Shown here: positions 36,206 through 49,235 of the stretch, piece by piece
Numbering within the stretch: the stretch's first letter is position 1
Layout of the letters: each line of letters starts with the position of its first letter
Assembly: GCA_014706295.1 (NCBI GenBank)
Contig: JACSVZ010000002.1
Location: forward strand, 107,876,547-107,940,546
Source: Lycocorax pyrrhopterus obiensis
Lineage: Eukaryota > Chordata > Aves > Passeriformes > Paradisaeidae
Direction of reading: 5' to 3'
Length of the DNA: 64,000 bases
The notes under the pieces: generated by a model
Database searches by the model: none
Told to the model about the DNA's origin: nothing
The model's input: the letters and a program-made list of their open reading frames with translations, nothing else
Made by a program: the position numbers and the translations under genes

Positions 36206-39200
36206 CTACATCATGATGACGTGATGTGATATGTTATCAGAGGGCAAATGCCATGATGTATTTACAATTCTCACATCAGGTGATGCTGAACCTTGGGGAA
36301 CACATCTGCATTCCCACAAAGTCAAAGTCTAAACCCCAGGGATTGAGATTCATATTATGGTATGTGCTCCTTTGTACAATGTTGGCTCATGATGCCCTTG
36401 ACTGCTGTATTCAACACTTCAGTTTACATGGGTGTTCAGAAATATGAGAAATAAGTACAACAATTGCATTTTTACATAAACACAAAGGGCACCTAAAAAT
36501 ATGTTAATTGAAGAAGAACAATAAGAGAACCTTCAGAAGAACTAGTCTTATTTGAAAGCTTATATGTGAAGGTGACAGGCATCCTCTCATGTAAAATTAA
36601 TGTCTTTCTTAAGTATAGCTTTGATTGCTCTGTGGGACAAAAATCTGCTGATTAAAAAACTCAATGAAAAAATTGAAATTATCAATAAAAAAGTAGCTTA
36701 TCTATCATTATTTGTATAGTTATAGCAAGGTGCAATCTTTGTGATTTGCAGCACAAAAACTTTTCTGACAATTGTCCTATTTGTCTTTTTGAAAAGAGCA
36801 AAACTATTAGACTAGAAGATTTAGAGCAGAGGTCTTAAAAATGCATCTGGAAGCTTATGTAGCAAAAAAGTTAAGAACATCTTTTAAAGTTATTAAAAAC
36901 TTCATTTCAATAGCTAGGAGCTTCTTTCCAAGCTTGGTAAAAGACATTCAGAATTTGTGCCTTTGTTCCCACCAAGCCTTGAAGGCTTAGAATTTAATTT
37001 AAAATACTAAAGTTTTATTTTCTCAAGCTCAGAGGCTCCTTAAAGCCTAAGTAATTCATAGGACAATCAAATTCCCTTGTATATGACGTGACATAATTAC
37101 TTTTAAGAAAATTTAAAATGATGCCATGAACTGTGCTACGTCTTCTGGCCTTCATCAACCCTTGCAGTAATTATCTGTCCCAGAAAAAAGCTTTTGGAGA
37201 CAGGAATTGGTTATAGATCACTCAAAGCATTCTTGTCGTACTTTTTAATTAGCTGATTTGCAGCACTTATTAAAAGATAGATTTTCTTTTTGGCTCCTGT
37301 CTGTCTGAAATAAGTTTGATTAGACAAAGACTTCTTGACACTTAAGAGTTGTTTTCAATCACTTTTATGTAAAATAATTGCTCTTTGATATCACAGTTTA
37401 ATACACAGTCTCAATTGTGCCAGAAAAAAAACCCAGAAAACCAAAAGCCCCAAACCCAGAGTACAGGGCTTCACTACAGGTTTTATACACAACCTGTTTT
37501 GATTCTGGATTGCATTGTAGGTTCAAGCGGTTGAAACATCCTTTGTTAACATGTCAATGTATATAAACTTGAGTTTATTAAAAATCTTCCTACTTAATAC
37601 TGACGTTACCAGCTAGCATTAACTTTGCTGTTAAAAAGGTGTTTATGTGAAATCCGGAGTAAATGTGACACTAATAAAACCTGCACTGTAATATACTGAA
37701 TCTTTTAAGTCTGTCGTTTGTAAAGCAAAACTATCGTTAGGATACAGCAAGGAAGTGTGCTTCATGCCGAAGATCTTTTATGATGACACATCAAAGAAAC
37801 TGCCTGATAAATCTGATTCTTAGGTGATAGCTGCAGAAATCTCACTGAAGTCTTGCATTATTTGGTATACCTTGACTATATAATAATGTGATATGGAATT
37901 TAAAACTACTCAATAGGTGACGTAATTGGGTCTTTTTTGTTTACCAAATAAAGAATTAATATCTAGTAGGAAATAGCTAGTTTTCATTATTATTAATTTA
38001 ACCAGCTCAGTTTTATATAGGAAGAATATTTTGAGATGCAGTATTTCCCTAAATTCTGTTGGTTCAATATTTAAGGTACCCCTTGGACTGGGTTAATAAA
38101 GCCTTCTGAATATATTACTGGAGACAACGACATCTGAGATTAAATATACAACAAAGAAAGAGGTTTTGTTGCAAAGTTTGGAGCCAGTATTATATCATAT
38201 ATTTCATATTAATAGTAAATCCATGCTAATGTAGCAGTCACTTGGGAGAGCTTAAGAAACAATAGCAGTAGGAAATGTAAAGCAAATGTAAAGGTTGATT
38301 TTTTTTTGGCAGTTTTAATATAATTTCTTTGGGACTCCATTTTCCTGATACTTTGTAGGAAGAAAATAGAGGATGCTTAGGAAACTGAGAATGTTTTTCT
38401 TATCTTCCTGTGACTGCATACACTAGCTGTAGCAATCCCTGTTACATGTTCAGAAACACAAAGCCCAATTATAGACTCAAAACTGATGGTGTGAATTTTG
38501 GTCTTCTGTCCAGGAGAAAAATAGTACATTCCTGTTCCTCTTCAAAGGTTAGTTGCTCAGCTGAGGTAATGAAGGTTTGTATTATGATATGAGAATCTCT
38601 TTCTTAATGACACTGTTTTGCTGCTTCTGTATAAAATTCATTGCTGTAGTAGCTCATATACATCTATCAAACATGGACTTTATGTCACTCATGTGCTTGG
38701 GTTGTGGCAGGAAACAACAGCAAACTCACAAAAGCATTCGCCTCATAGTTCTCTCAAATAAATTTACGTGCTGCTACATCCATTTTAGCTCTCTGCATAT
38801 TTTTATGTTACTATTTACAAATTCATGTTTCTTTCTCCATATCCTCTTCTTGGCCCAAAATTCTGTGAACACCTGTCCACCAAATGGCAAAGTTTCAACA
38901 GGAAAAGCAGCAGTGCCATCCTTCTGACCTATTTTGCCAGACATATATTAATATAAATAAATAACTTAAAATCTCACGTAAAGGAAAAATCAAGCAAGCG
39001 TTCTCTGGAGGGTTACAGAACTGTGGAAAAAGATGTCTCTTAGAAATCCAGAATTAATATTCAAAGCTCTGGAGAAGCTGAGATATCAAGGGAAAGTTTT
39101 TGCATGTCTACCTGAGGCAATAAATAGCCTTGTCACTGTGTTAAACTACAAGGTGATGCTGGTGTTGTGATGAGCTTAGGCATCTAGCCTTGGGATGCAG

Positions 39201-41370
39201 ATTCTGCTCTGAGAAGAGGCTCTTCAGGACCACCACCAGCATGCCCAGCTTCCATCTGCTGATGTGGTGTGTGCTGTAGATTCTATGCATTCTGTCATCT
39301 TTCCCTGTTGTTTCCCAGTTACACCAGATAGTCAGTGTAGCCAGAAATGTAGGACTGTTAAAGCATTGCTTTGATTAGGATTGCACAGAGCATGTTTTCT
39401 CCAATTTAGATAGGACAGAGTTGGGTTTGAATTTCAGCAAATTTTCTGTGGCCTTAATCACTAAATTTATTTTATTATTAGAAATTAGAAAAGAAAGGAA
39501 GAAAGAGGGATAATTAGATTTCTCCCTGCTTCAGGCTCCATCAAAGATACATTAAAAATCAAGCTACAAAGAGATATCTAACAGAACTTCTTAAAGATAT
39601 AAAACTAGTTAAACAAAATGGATAAATACTTCCAACTTTTCCTAACAGATAAAGCCCACACTGAGTACTTTGAATTAATGCAAGAATGTTTTACATTAAA
39701 AATGAAACATAATATGAAAATCTAAGAATATGTTACTGTGCTTATCTATGCAAATTGCTTAACATCTTTCCTCTCTTGTACAAGACTTAAAAAAAAAAAT
39801 CTGATTTCACTGTATCTTCTTTTCTGTCAATTCCATCCTTTTTGTGCCTTTTACTTACACTTTCCTGACCTACAAATGTTGGTAAATTCATCCAGCAGTC
39901 ACAGCCCAGTTGCTCTCCCACTCCATTAAGCTACAGAGAACTTGGCCTTGCAGCAGTCGCTCATCCAAGTGAATCTTCCTCGTAATTATGTATGTTGCAA
40001 TTATTATTAGTTGATCACGGCAAAATGCTAATTCAGAGGAGTTGTTTTATGGAACTAGTTTTCTTCCAGTCCTGGACTCTTTGAAGCAGAGGCGTCATAT
40101 AATTTCACGGCATTTATACAATTTCTTTCTAGCATTAGAAAACCTCATCAATTTAGATCATGTTTTAATCATAGTCATGAAGACACTCAAGGCCATGTGC
40201 AATTGGCTGCACTCCCTGTACCTGAGGGGATACAGCTGAAGGACCTGCTGGAGCACAGAGACTGTCACATCTCATTGTTTGGATGTGATTGACTGATGCA
40301 GTACCACATAATGCTTTAATGAAAAACTTTCCAAAAACATGCTTTTCCTTAAGCAAATACATTAATTTTTTAAAAGATTATGTTAAGCTTTCTTTTCTTT
40401 TTTATCTTGTTTAGGGAAAGAAAAAATAACAGATAAATAGGCATCCATTCTGCATGAGAATTTTGATGTTAGGAAATAACCAACCATTAAAAACGTCCAT
40501 CATTTGCGGTTATGATGCTATCTGCTACTCATTTGACAATTTATTCCAAAGAAAGAGAGGTTCTCATTCAGATCCTAGATACATTTTTCACTGTGCTTAA
40601 CTGTTAGATTTGAAGAGGCTGAAGAGAAGTTATGATTAGTATCAGATACAAGTAGTACTGCTGATTTCTGAAATGTATTATTCTGTGTTTCACTCTAGTT
40701 TTGCTGGGAGACAGTAACTCATACTGTTATGGGCTTTATGCTTAGGCTTTGAGATGAGTCTACTAATTCTACCTCATTCTTGCACTTAATATAGTTTGCC
40801 TTAGGACAAAAAAAAATATAAATAAGATTTCATTATTTAGGGTGCCCTGGTAAGCTGCTTAACAGAAACCAGTCCCTGGGGTGGAGGGAGGGTTTAAAAA
40901 ATGTATGAACTTGTAGTATAGATTTTTATCTTACATCTTAGCTTGGATTTTGTCTCCTCTTGTCTAACTTCAAGAGAAGATTTCAGTGCATGCTAAGATT
41001 GAGGGAAAACCCCAAAGTTTTCACTGAAGTAAATTCTGAAGGTCTATTTTTCACTTTATACCTGTTTAAAATATTATTCTATTCTCATTCTGTATCAGAA
41101 TAGAAAACTCTAAAGTAAATAAGGAACTTATCGTAGTGCATATCTAAAAGTGAAAATTATAACTTTTGATAGTAGTCAAAAAAAATTTGTTCTTTGAAGA
41201 CTAACCTAAACTCCAAAATATTGAGTTGCCGTCATTCTGATTGACAGTTCTTCTGTTTTAATAATTATTCTGATGAGATAAGAGCTGGAGGGTGCATCAA
41301 AGTGTAAGATGCAACATTGAAATTTTGCAACATTTGCATGTTTTAAACTCAGACGATTTTTAGTATATAT
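36206..41370. other. long unique non-coding stretch
   Basis: About 5.2 kb with no recognised gene, RNA or transposon. There is a short A-rich patch near 37424-37455. Several open frames of 60-116 codons occur (for example 38577-38927 plus), hydrophobic or random in composition and without motifs. Confidence 0.6.
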
Positions 41371-41752
41371 CATAGAACAATAAAATCATAGAATGGCTTG
41401 GGTTGAAAAGGGACCTTAAAGATGTAGTTTCAACCCACTTTCAATGGACAGGGTCACTTTCACTTGACCAGGTTGCTCAGAGCCCCATCCAACCTGGTCT
41501 TGAACACTTCCAGGGATGAAGCATCCACAGCTTCTCTGGGCAACCTGTTCCTGTGCTTCACCACCCTCACAGCAAAGAATTTTCCCCTAATATCTAATCT
41601 CAATACACTCTCTTTCAGTTTGTTCCATTCCCCTTGTCCTGTCACCACATGCCTTTGCAAATAATCTCTCTCTGTAATTCTTGTAGGCTTCTCTCAGGTA
41701 CTGGAAGGCCAAAGCCTTCTCTTTTTCAGCTGAACAATCCCAATTCTTTTAA
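41371..41752 (-). mobile_element. CR1 LINE fragment (minus strand)
   Basis: This 5'-truncated copy starts catagaacaataaaatcata and carries the full 3' UTR and part of the ORF2 C-terminus in reverse. The minus-strand frame 41660-41460 includes VVKHRNRLPREAVDASSLE, a CR1 C-terminal signature. The last recognisable text is near 41752. It is inactive. Confidence 0.92.
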
Positions 41753-42593
41753 AGATAACCTGGAGGAAAAGAAAAAAAAATACACTATGGAGTATGGGTA
41801 TGCAAATTTGATTACAGATTTCCAGTTCACATTATCATGTTTGTCAGTGACCTCATGGCAAAGAAGGTATAAAAATGTTAATAACTCTTTTCCATTCAAA
41901 ATTTATGTGTTACAAGAAAGATTTCATTTTGTTTTCTCTTGCTGTCTCACAGAAACAAAGGTTCATGCACATTTTAAAACCCGTAATGCATTTGCTATTT
42001 AAAATGCAGTCATTATGATGACAACATATCACAGATGGCAGATAGTAAAAGCGACAGTTTTGAAAAAGTATATTCCTAAACTACATTTATGCAAACTGAC
42101 AAATAAATACAGGCACAAGGTCAGTTTGTATATTCCCTGTTCACATTTGTGAACACTCACAGACATGGGAAGCACCATTACAGTCAGTGAGATAATTCTT
42201 CTGGATAGCTCTCAGCATCTGCAAAAGGTTAATCACCTGATAGAAATCATTTTATAAATGATTTGACAAAGAGAAAACAAGGATTACAAAGGTACACAAT
42301 TTAGAGTAAATAATTTCATCAGTCTCACTTTTGAGGAAGTGGTATTTTACTAAAAATGAAACAGGGTTACTACTGGGATAAATAAATAATAACAAAGGAC
42401 AAAAGGGCACATTTGAAGGAGGATATAAATCCACATATCACAGTGAACCAAATGGTCTGTCACCGAATGGTATCCATCAAAGCAAGCTCATTGATACTGG
42501 GGGAAACTGCTCTTGTCATGGGCTAATCATATTTTTATCAGTGTGCAAGAAACCCTTGAAATGCTATTCTCTTTTTCTGCATCTCTGTACTCT
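41753..42593. other. unique non-coding DNA
   Basis: No gene or repeat is recognised in this interval between two CR1 fragments. Confidence 0.6.
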
Positions 42594-43005
42594 CACAGAA
42601 TCACAGAATGGTTGGGGTTGGAAGGCACCTCTGTCGATCATATAGTCCCCCACTCTCCCTCAGGTATATTCACCTAGAGCAGGTTGTCCAGGATCACATC
42701 CAGGCAGGTTTTGAACATCTCCAAAGAAGGAGATTCTACAATCTCTCTGAGCAGCCTTTTCCTGTGCTCTGGAACCCCCACATTAAAGAAGTTTTTCCTC
42801 ATATTCTGATGGAACTTCGTGTGTTTCAGTTTGTGCCCATAATGCCCCTCTTCTGTCACTGGGCACCACTGAAAAGAGCCTGACTCCATCTTCTTGACAC
42901 GTGCCTTTAGGATACTTGTATGCATTGATAAGATCCCCTCTCAGGCATCTTTTCCCAAGATAAACACGCCCAGCTCTCTCAGCCCACTGTCTTCCCATAA
43001 CAGTA
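42594..43005 (-). mobile_element. CR1 LINE fragment (minus strand)
   Basis: The element starts cacagaatcacagaatggtt and reads in reverse through the 3' UTR into ORF2. Minus-strand frames show KLKHTKFHQNMRKNFFNVG near 42835-42779 and HRKRLLREIVESPSLEMFK near 42770-42713, the usual order of the CR1 ORF2 C-terminus. A further C-terminal piece with AERAGRVYLGKRCLRGDL reaches about 43005. Two frames are needed to follow it, so at least one frameshift is present. Confidence 0.92.
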
Positions 43006-43222
43006 AGTAAAGTAGAGATTACACATTTGCATTGAAATAACTGTCCCTCAAAGACCATGAATATATACAGCTTCGCTCTGTCAACAAAAACTCTTAAAAT
43101 TTACAAAAAAATGTCTTCAGAAAGTCATATAAGCAAAAGTAATGTCATATTTTAATATGTTCACCTTTCAAACCAAATTTTCTAGGTTTTTCCCCACACT
43201 TCTTCTATTTCATTTAATTGCA

Positions 43223-43259
43223 ATATATATATATATATATGTATATATTATATATATAA
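43223..43259. repeat. AT dinucleotide microsatellite
   Basis: (AT)n is interrupted once by a G at 43241 and once by tatta. It is likely length-variable between individuals. Confidence 0.95.
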
Positions 43260-44221
43260 GTTTTATTTTCTGACAGCAACTGTTTGAAGTCATGATGATT
43301 GACCAACATCTGAAGTGTATGCTCAGATGGAATTTGATCTTACCTCAGAATCAGAACAGGTAATGCAGGTTTGCCGGATCAGTGGCTCACTGTTTTTTCT
43401 TCTTGTTATATTTTGCTCACAATAACTCTTTCATTATATGAAATTTTATTCCCATATTTTCCTTGTTGCTGAGAACTTTCAATGATATTGACTCCTACTA
43501 AAATTTAGGATTGATTCTCTCTCTGCAGTAATGGTTTAGTACGTTTTTATTTTGCTGAAACTACTGTATTCTTTACTGAAAATGTAGGGAAAACTTACAG
43601 GGTGAGAGAACTTTCATAAAGACTGACTTAAAATATCTGACGAAAGAAAAATGACCACAGGTCTCTGATTTATATTCGGATCTGGTATCTTCAGTTTAGT
43701 TTCTCCTACAAAGATAAAAAAATCTTATAATCATGGTTGTTTGTTAGTCTGGACTGCTGAACTCTTCAGAAGCAGAGCTGTTCCCCAGGAGAATAGCAAA
43801 TGCCCAGGGAATTCAGCCATCTCTACAAGGAACCATGAGAACTGAGGTCTCGGGCCTTTGCATGGAGACTGTAAACATGTTCTTCATTTGGAATTACAAT
43901 GAAGCCAAGTTTAAAAAAAAGTATTGAAACTCTTTATGAAATAAAAACTTCCACTTTTTTTCCTTTACCTCTCTGTCTCTCACCCACCCCTAAAGAACAT
44001 AGATAATTATTGCTGCAGGGTGAGAAAGCAGAAAGAATGTGAAAGTTGTTAATGGTTTCTATTTTTACACAGACATAAATGATGTTACCCAGTGGGACAA
44101 TATAAGAATCTAGGTGAACATACATCAGCTATCGTGTTACACAACTAGAAGGAGAAAGATTATATCCAATGAAAATTATGAGAATATTTTATCTATTAAA
44201 TAATCTTTTGGAACTGATTAT

Positions 44222-44259
44222 TGCACAATAATAATAGAGGTGCACAATAATAATAGAGG
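44222..44259 (+). repeat. exact 19-bp tandem duplication
   Basis: tgcacaataataatagagg occurs twice with no mismatch (44222-44240 and 44241-44259), followed by a purine run. This is probably recent slippage. Confidence 0.9.
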
Positions 44260-47200
44260 GAGGGGGGGAATAGGGATAAAGTTTTTCCACATCTGACAAG
44301 CCAAGTAGGAACAGATAACATTAACTTCCAAGAAACTACCATTCTAATCCTGAAAAGCCATTAAAATATTGACCCAAATGTATCCTAAAAATCAGTATAA
44401 ATATGTAAGTGTACTGTAAATAAAGCATTTTGAGAGCTGAACTATTTTTGGACATATAAACATCTTTTGAAATTTGAAAGGATCTTTTGAAGACTCTCAA
44501 CATCAAATCTGCTCTTGTTTCTTGCATTGTATGCAGTCCCCTTTTTGTTGCTTTTGGCACATCTGCACTTTGATCCTAAGGTTACACTTCAACAGAATAA
44601 ACATCTTACAGGACAAAAACCATCCAGGTTTAAGACAGTGAACTCAAATGTTGTTGCTGCTATAGCATAAAGGTCGGTCCAGGCACCTGAATTCACCAGC
44701 GTCCTGGGACAATATTAGGACAGCTAAATTGGTCTGAGACCTGTGCAGTCTTCTCTCGTTTTCAAAGGTAACCAGCTGAAAGCAAGTTTGGATATAGCCA
44801 CAAAATCTGCACTCATGACTGCTTTTGAAGGTGTTGCTATATCTTAAAGATGGTATAATCTTATACACAATCTCCAGAAGTGTTAGCTGTTCTGGGCAAA
44901 AATCTCATAGAACAGCTCATTAATTTTGACTTAGGAGCCACGTAAGTAGCTCTTGTAGAAAAAGCCACTCAACTGGTCTGACAAATTGGTAATTAATAGG
45001 ATGCTTTGTAACTTGCATTTATAATCAGAAAGGCAAAATGATTGAGTCTAATCATTAATAGGGAAATCAACTCTCTGGTGTTCGATTTCTCCTGCAGACA
45101 AACTTGGAAAGGCAATATATATATTTAGTAACCTCAAAATAAATCTTGTATTCAGGTTATTAAATTTTCCTAGAATGTATTTTCTGTAAAATGGAAATGC
45201 TTTCTTAGGGTTTGTCTTTTTCTTTTTCCGATGAATATTTTGGCATGGCATTGCTGCTTATAGTGTTTACAGAGAGAGTTTACTTCCAGAATGTGAGTTT
45301 CTAAATAATAGTTCCAAATGCTGGCACTCGAAACCTGATTCCATACACTTACAGTGTAAAAATTGGCAGTGATACTTGTGTCCAGTAAAAACATTTTGAA
45401 TTTCAAGCTAGGCACAGCCAATAAATATCCTAAATTACATCCAACAGCACCTGGATGCTAAGACAAGAAAACCAAGAAATTATATTTCTATAATAATATT
45501 GAAAGATGAGAATCAGAATCAGTGGATTTACACTTAAAAAAATGAAATCAGAATTTAGTTCTTGCACAGAATGAACCCTCAGACACTTCCAATCTTGCTT
45601 TTTCCCTATAAAACTCTGAAAATGGAGGACATCTCTTGCTTACATTGCCACTTGCTTCAGAAGTCATCCTCCTACTGAGTTACTTCCTCTCTTTGTGTCT
45701 CATCCCACAACCCTCCTTTTTCACTTTAACCTGCAACAAAATCCTCCCCCTGCTCAGCTCAGCACATCTCACTGTGTTCACTTCAGGCTGAAGGACAACA
45801 CTGGCATCTCAGTGCTTTAGGCTTTCAGTGTGCTTGTATTTTACTTTTCTCTATCCCCGTACAGTATGTAATTTTCTCTTAGCTGTCTGCATGAGTGTAA
45901 CTATTGCTAGTTCTATAAAACATTTGCTCTTTATTCTGCCTCTCTTCCTGTAAAACGTTTTATCACAGTTTCCATAAAGGTCTTTACAAAACGGGGAGAA
46001 AGAGAGGCAGTCTGTGTTCTATTCATTCCTTCAAACCGAAAGTCGAGCATATGCTCACACTTGCTTTCTTTGAAAGATGTGATGAGAGATTATACCTGCC
46101 ATATGCACAGAGTCCTATAATGCTGATGGGGAGGAAGGTCATAACCAACTTTTCATGAGCCCTTCACCCAACAGAGCACGAGGTCCATTCACAGTAGTAT
46201 TCCCAGCATTAATAGACTGTAGAGATTCAGCTGGCCATGTGATTCCTCTCAAGTGATTTTTATCCAGAGCCATTGCAAGCATTAAGCCTTTCTTGTTCAC
46301 CTTTACTGACAGTGAAAGGTTTGACTACATCCCAGAGCATAAGTGTGACAGATAATGTAAATGCAACCAGAAACCTCTGAAAAGTTCCTTTGTCTCTTAT
46401 AACTCATTATCTCTAATATTGTCTCTTTGTATTATTATGTGTCTCCCCTCTGGTCACCCCTGCAAGCTGCTTAGACAGAAAAAAGAACCCCTTTTTCAAG
46501 ACTATTAAAAAAAACCCCGAAAACTTCTATAGGTTTATGGAAGAAAGAGAGAGCTCTGGATCCTCAAATATGGCAGTTAGCACGGGTTGACTTGAACTTT
46601 ACCCGTATGACTTATTGAAACTGATGTATTAAATTAAATCAATACGCTGGATACTACTTTGCCATCTACTCTTACATCCAGGCTAAAATGATCTGATGTG
46701 GAGTGAATTCAGGTGGGAGTGAAACAAAATATTCTATACCAGAAGGCAGCAATTCCACTTGTTAATTGATGGGTTGTTAGCATGACTTTAAACAACTTGG
46801 CAGCTGGCTGGCAGGCCTTGGTCAGTGGGTTAGCACATATGATGTACTGATATTTAAAAGGATATAACCCACTTAAAATCCATATAATCACATTTCTTTC
46901 TCACACTTTTTTCTACCTAGTCTTGTCACAGTCAAGATCAAGGAGTTATGGCAATGGAAGAGATTAGAAACAAAATGCTTTCTGCACTCTTTCTCTTTAT
47001 TTAGCCTGACAGCATTCTGAAAACAGTGAATTTCACTATTTGCCCTATAAAGTTCTAGCTGAAAGACTAAGTTTTATTGGCCTAGGAAATAGACCAAATA
47101 TCCTTTTTCAGTATCACAAGTTGCTTTTCTAGTTCTTTCACACAGTAATGAGTTAGAAATAAGTGCTAGTCAAAAATCTAAAAATTGTCAAGCAGACCAA

Positions 47201-47345
47201 GATTAAGAATCATTGCAGTGTTTGTTCTGGTTTTCTTTCCATACAAGTATTTACTACACATTAAGTTAACCATTATCTTTTCATTCACTTGTTCGTGTCT
47301 GTTGTACAAGACCATTGGAGTGGTATAGAAGTATTTCACAGTCTT

Positions 47346-47450
47346 TATTTATCCTTACAACTACTGTGCACAGAGGGTATTTTACTCATTTTATAAGTGA
47401 TGAAATGTAGTGCAAAGAAAATAAGTAACTTTCTCAGTGCTGGGGAACAG
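47346..47450 (+). mobile_element. probable MIR (CORE-SINE) relic
   Basis: The text atccttacaactactgtgca (47351), a tattttactcattttataag block (47389) and aataagtaactttctc (47420) follow, in the right order and spacing, the well-known MIR core that reads roughly 'cctcacaacaaccctgtgag ... cattttacagatgagg ... ttaagtaacttgccc'. MIR is an old amniote-wide SINE that is rare and heavily decayed in birds. Divergence is high and no target duplication remains. A profile search would confirm it; the alternative is chance similarity. Confidence 0.55.
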
Positions 47451-48529
47451 AGAAACTTGAAGATGTACACAAACCTGGAGTGTGTGTTTCACTGGCATTA
47501 TAGAGGGCTATAGAGGTCACAGCTTCACCCTTCCCTTGCTTCAGATCACTCATATGGTCCAGAGCACATCTACTCTTTGATGCCCAATGAACTCCTCTCC
47601 TCACCAGATGACTATCTTCTTTTATTGTGAAAAGTTAACACTGTACATGGAAAATGACTGGATGCCATCTGAGATGCTGACCCATGTTCAGTGACAGTCT
47701 CAGGAACAGGATCACCCCGTTCAGAGGAACCTAGAGTAGCAAAGACTTGCTAATGATGTGGTAAGTGTAATGTCACTTGTGTTTGCTTCTGCTGTGCAGT
47801 TCTGTGGATGCACAGAACCACCAGCTCTGAGTGTCACCCTAACCCCATTTGAGTCCAAATCAGGAACTTGCTTCGGAGGAGACTTATCCTGCCCTATGCT
47901 GTATGCTTTAAGTCACATTATGGAAATATCTGAACTGAACTGTCTGGAAGATATGTTCCAAGGGCTGTCTTCAGCACTCCTCACAGCACTCCTCCAATGC
48001 AGGCCCCCCTGAAATATACCTCAGATGGATACTGGTCATCAGCACCTAATGCTTCTGACTGCAGATTAACCTCTATGACACTGAACCACTTGATTAGGTA
48101 GAGCCATCTTTCAGGCATGAGCTTTTTTTGCAAGATTCACAAATTGAATGAACACTTACTTATAGGTCTAGGCAATGTCACTCTTACATGGATATTCATA
48201 GTCTGAATTAAAATGGATTCCCAATGAGAACTCTCTTAAACAAACTTGATTATAGATGCATTTGGGATAGAAGTGTGAGAATTATGATGGTTCTTCTAAT
48301 CTAAACAATATTGACGGAGAATGACAATGAGTGGTCTCCTCTGCCTTTCCACTGCTATAGGATAATGAAATACATTATTGTAGCAGGATGCTCTGCCTAA
48401 GTGGGGGTAAAACAGTTCTGACTTGGGCTCACACTGTTTATGGTCTTGAAGAATGCTGAGACCAGCCCAACTCTGCAATCCCAAATTTAAACATTCCAAG
48501 GATGTGAAAAATAGTGTTTCCCGACGGAA
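47451..48529. other. unique non-coding DNA
   Basis: No recognised gene or repeat. An 84-codon plus-strand frame (47758-48012) has no domain or splice context that I can recognise. Confidence 0.55.
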
Positions 48530-49235
48530 GCTGACACTGGTGAGGATATGGCAAAGTTCCTGATAAAGGAACCAAGGAGTGATAGAACCAATATCTTATC
48601 TAAAAATGCTGAGCTAAAGGCTGCTGAGCTGGCACTGGTAGCCTAGAAACATTTGATTGACAGTCAATCACTTTATACTATAAAAACTCAGTCCCACTGT
48701 TTTACAGCACTAACCTAACACATTCCTCCGGGAGGTGTGCGTGGAGATTCCTCCCTTGAGTGGGGACACCTCAAAGTTACTCTTTGACGCTGAGTCAGAG
48801 ATTTGCCCACAGTCATTGGTATGGGTAGGTAACATAAATCTCTACTTACTAATTATTAAGCTAGATTTGAAACTATTGCTCTGACAAATAGGGAATTATA
48901 CTAATATTTCTAACTACATAGATTGTGTTAATTCTGATTAATGTCTTTTTAGTCTAATTATTATAATAAATTTAAATAAATTATGTTTATATCAACATAT
49001 ATTTATATAAAATAACATAATATTTATATATGTGTGTTAATATTCATAAAAGATAAAGTCACATAAAGGATCAATTATTCCTATATAATCCTTTAGACAT
49101 AAATTGTTGACCAAGTTTGGGACTTGGATTGGATCCAACCATAGCTAGACTCCTGCCTGGGAAGGAGTTTAGAAAGAGAGCAAGAAGGTGAACTTCATGA
49201 CTCAATAGGACTGCTTCCCTGATAAACTTTGCCTG
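48530..49235 (+). mobile_element. possible endogenous retrovirus LTR block
   Basis: A near-palindrome gattgacagtcaatc (48655-48669) holds CCAAT-like GTCAATC in both directions. It is followed within 10 bases by TATAAAA (48679-48685), then by a distinctive moderately GC-rich stretch (cctccgggaggtgtgcgtgg at 48726), an AT-rich centre with AATAAA-like words (about 48965-48980) and a final G/A-rich segment (about 49150-49200). The promoter-like start and the composition blocks resemble bird LTRs. I could not find TG...CA ends with a target duplication, so the limits are guesses and the identity is tentative. Confidence 0.35.
48655..48685 (+). promoter_or_regulatory. CCAAT-like palindrome plus TATA box
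   Basis: Seven-base arms gattgac and gtcaatc flank a single A (48655-48669), and TATAAAA begins 10 bases later. The closeness of both elements is typical of a compact promoter, here possibly of a decayed LTR. Activity is unknown. Confidence 0.45.

Larger units (their letters stand above)
43006..47345. other. mostly unique non-coding stretch
   Basis: About 4.3 kb without a recognised gene. It holds an AT microsatellite (43223-43259) and a 19-bp exact duplication (44222-44259). C/T-rich sequence near 45650-45760 is simple in composition. Nothing else is recognised. Confidence 0.6.
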
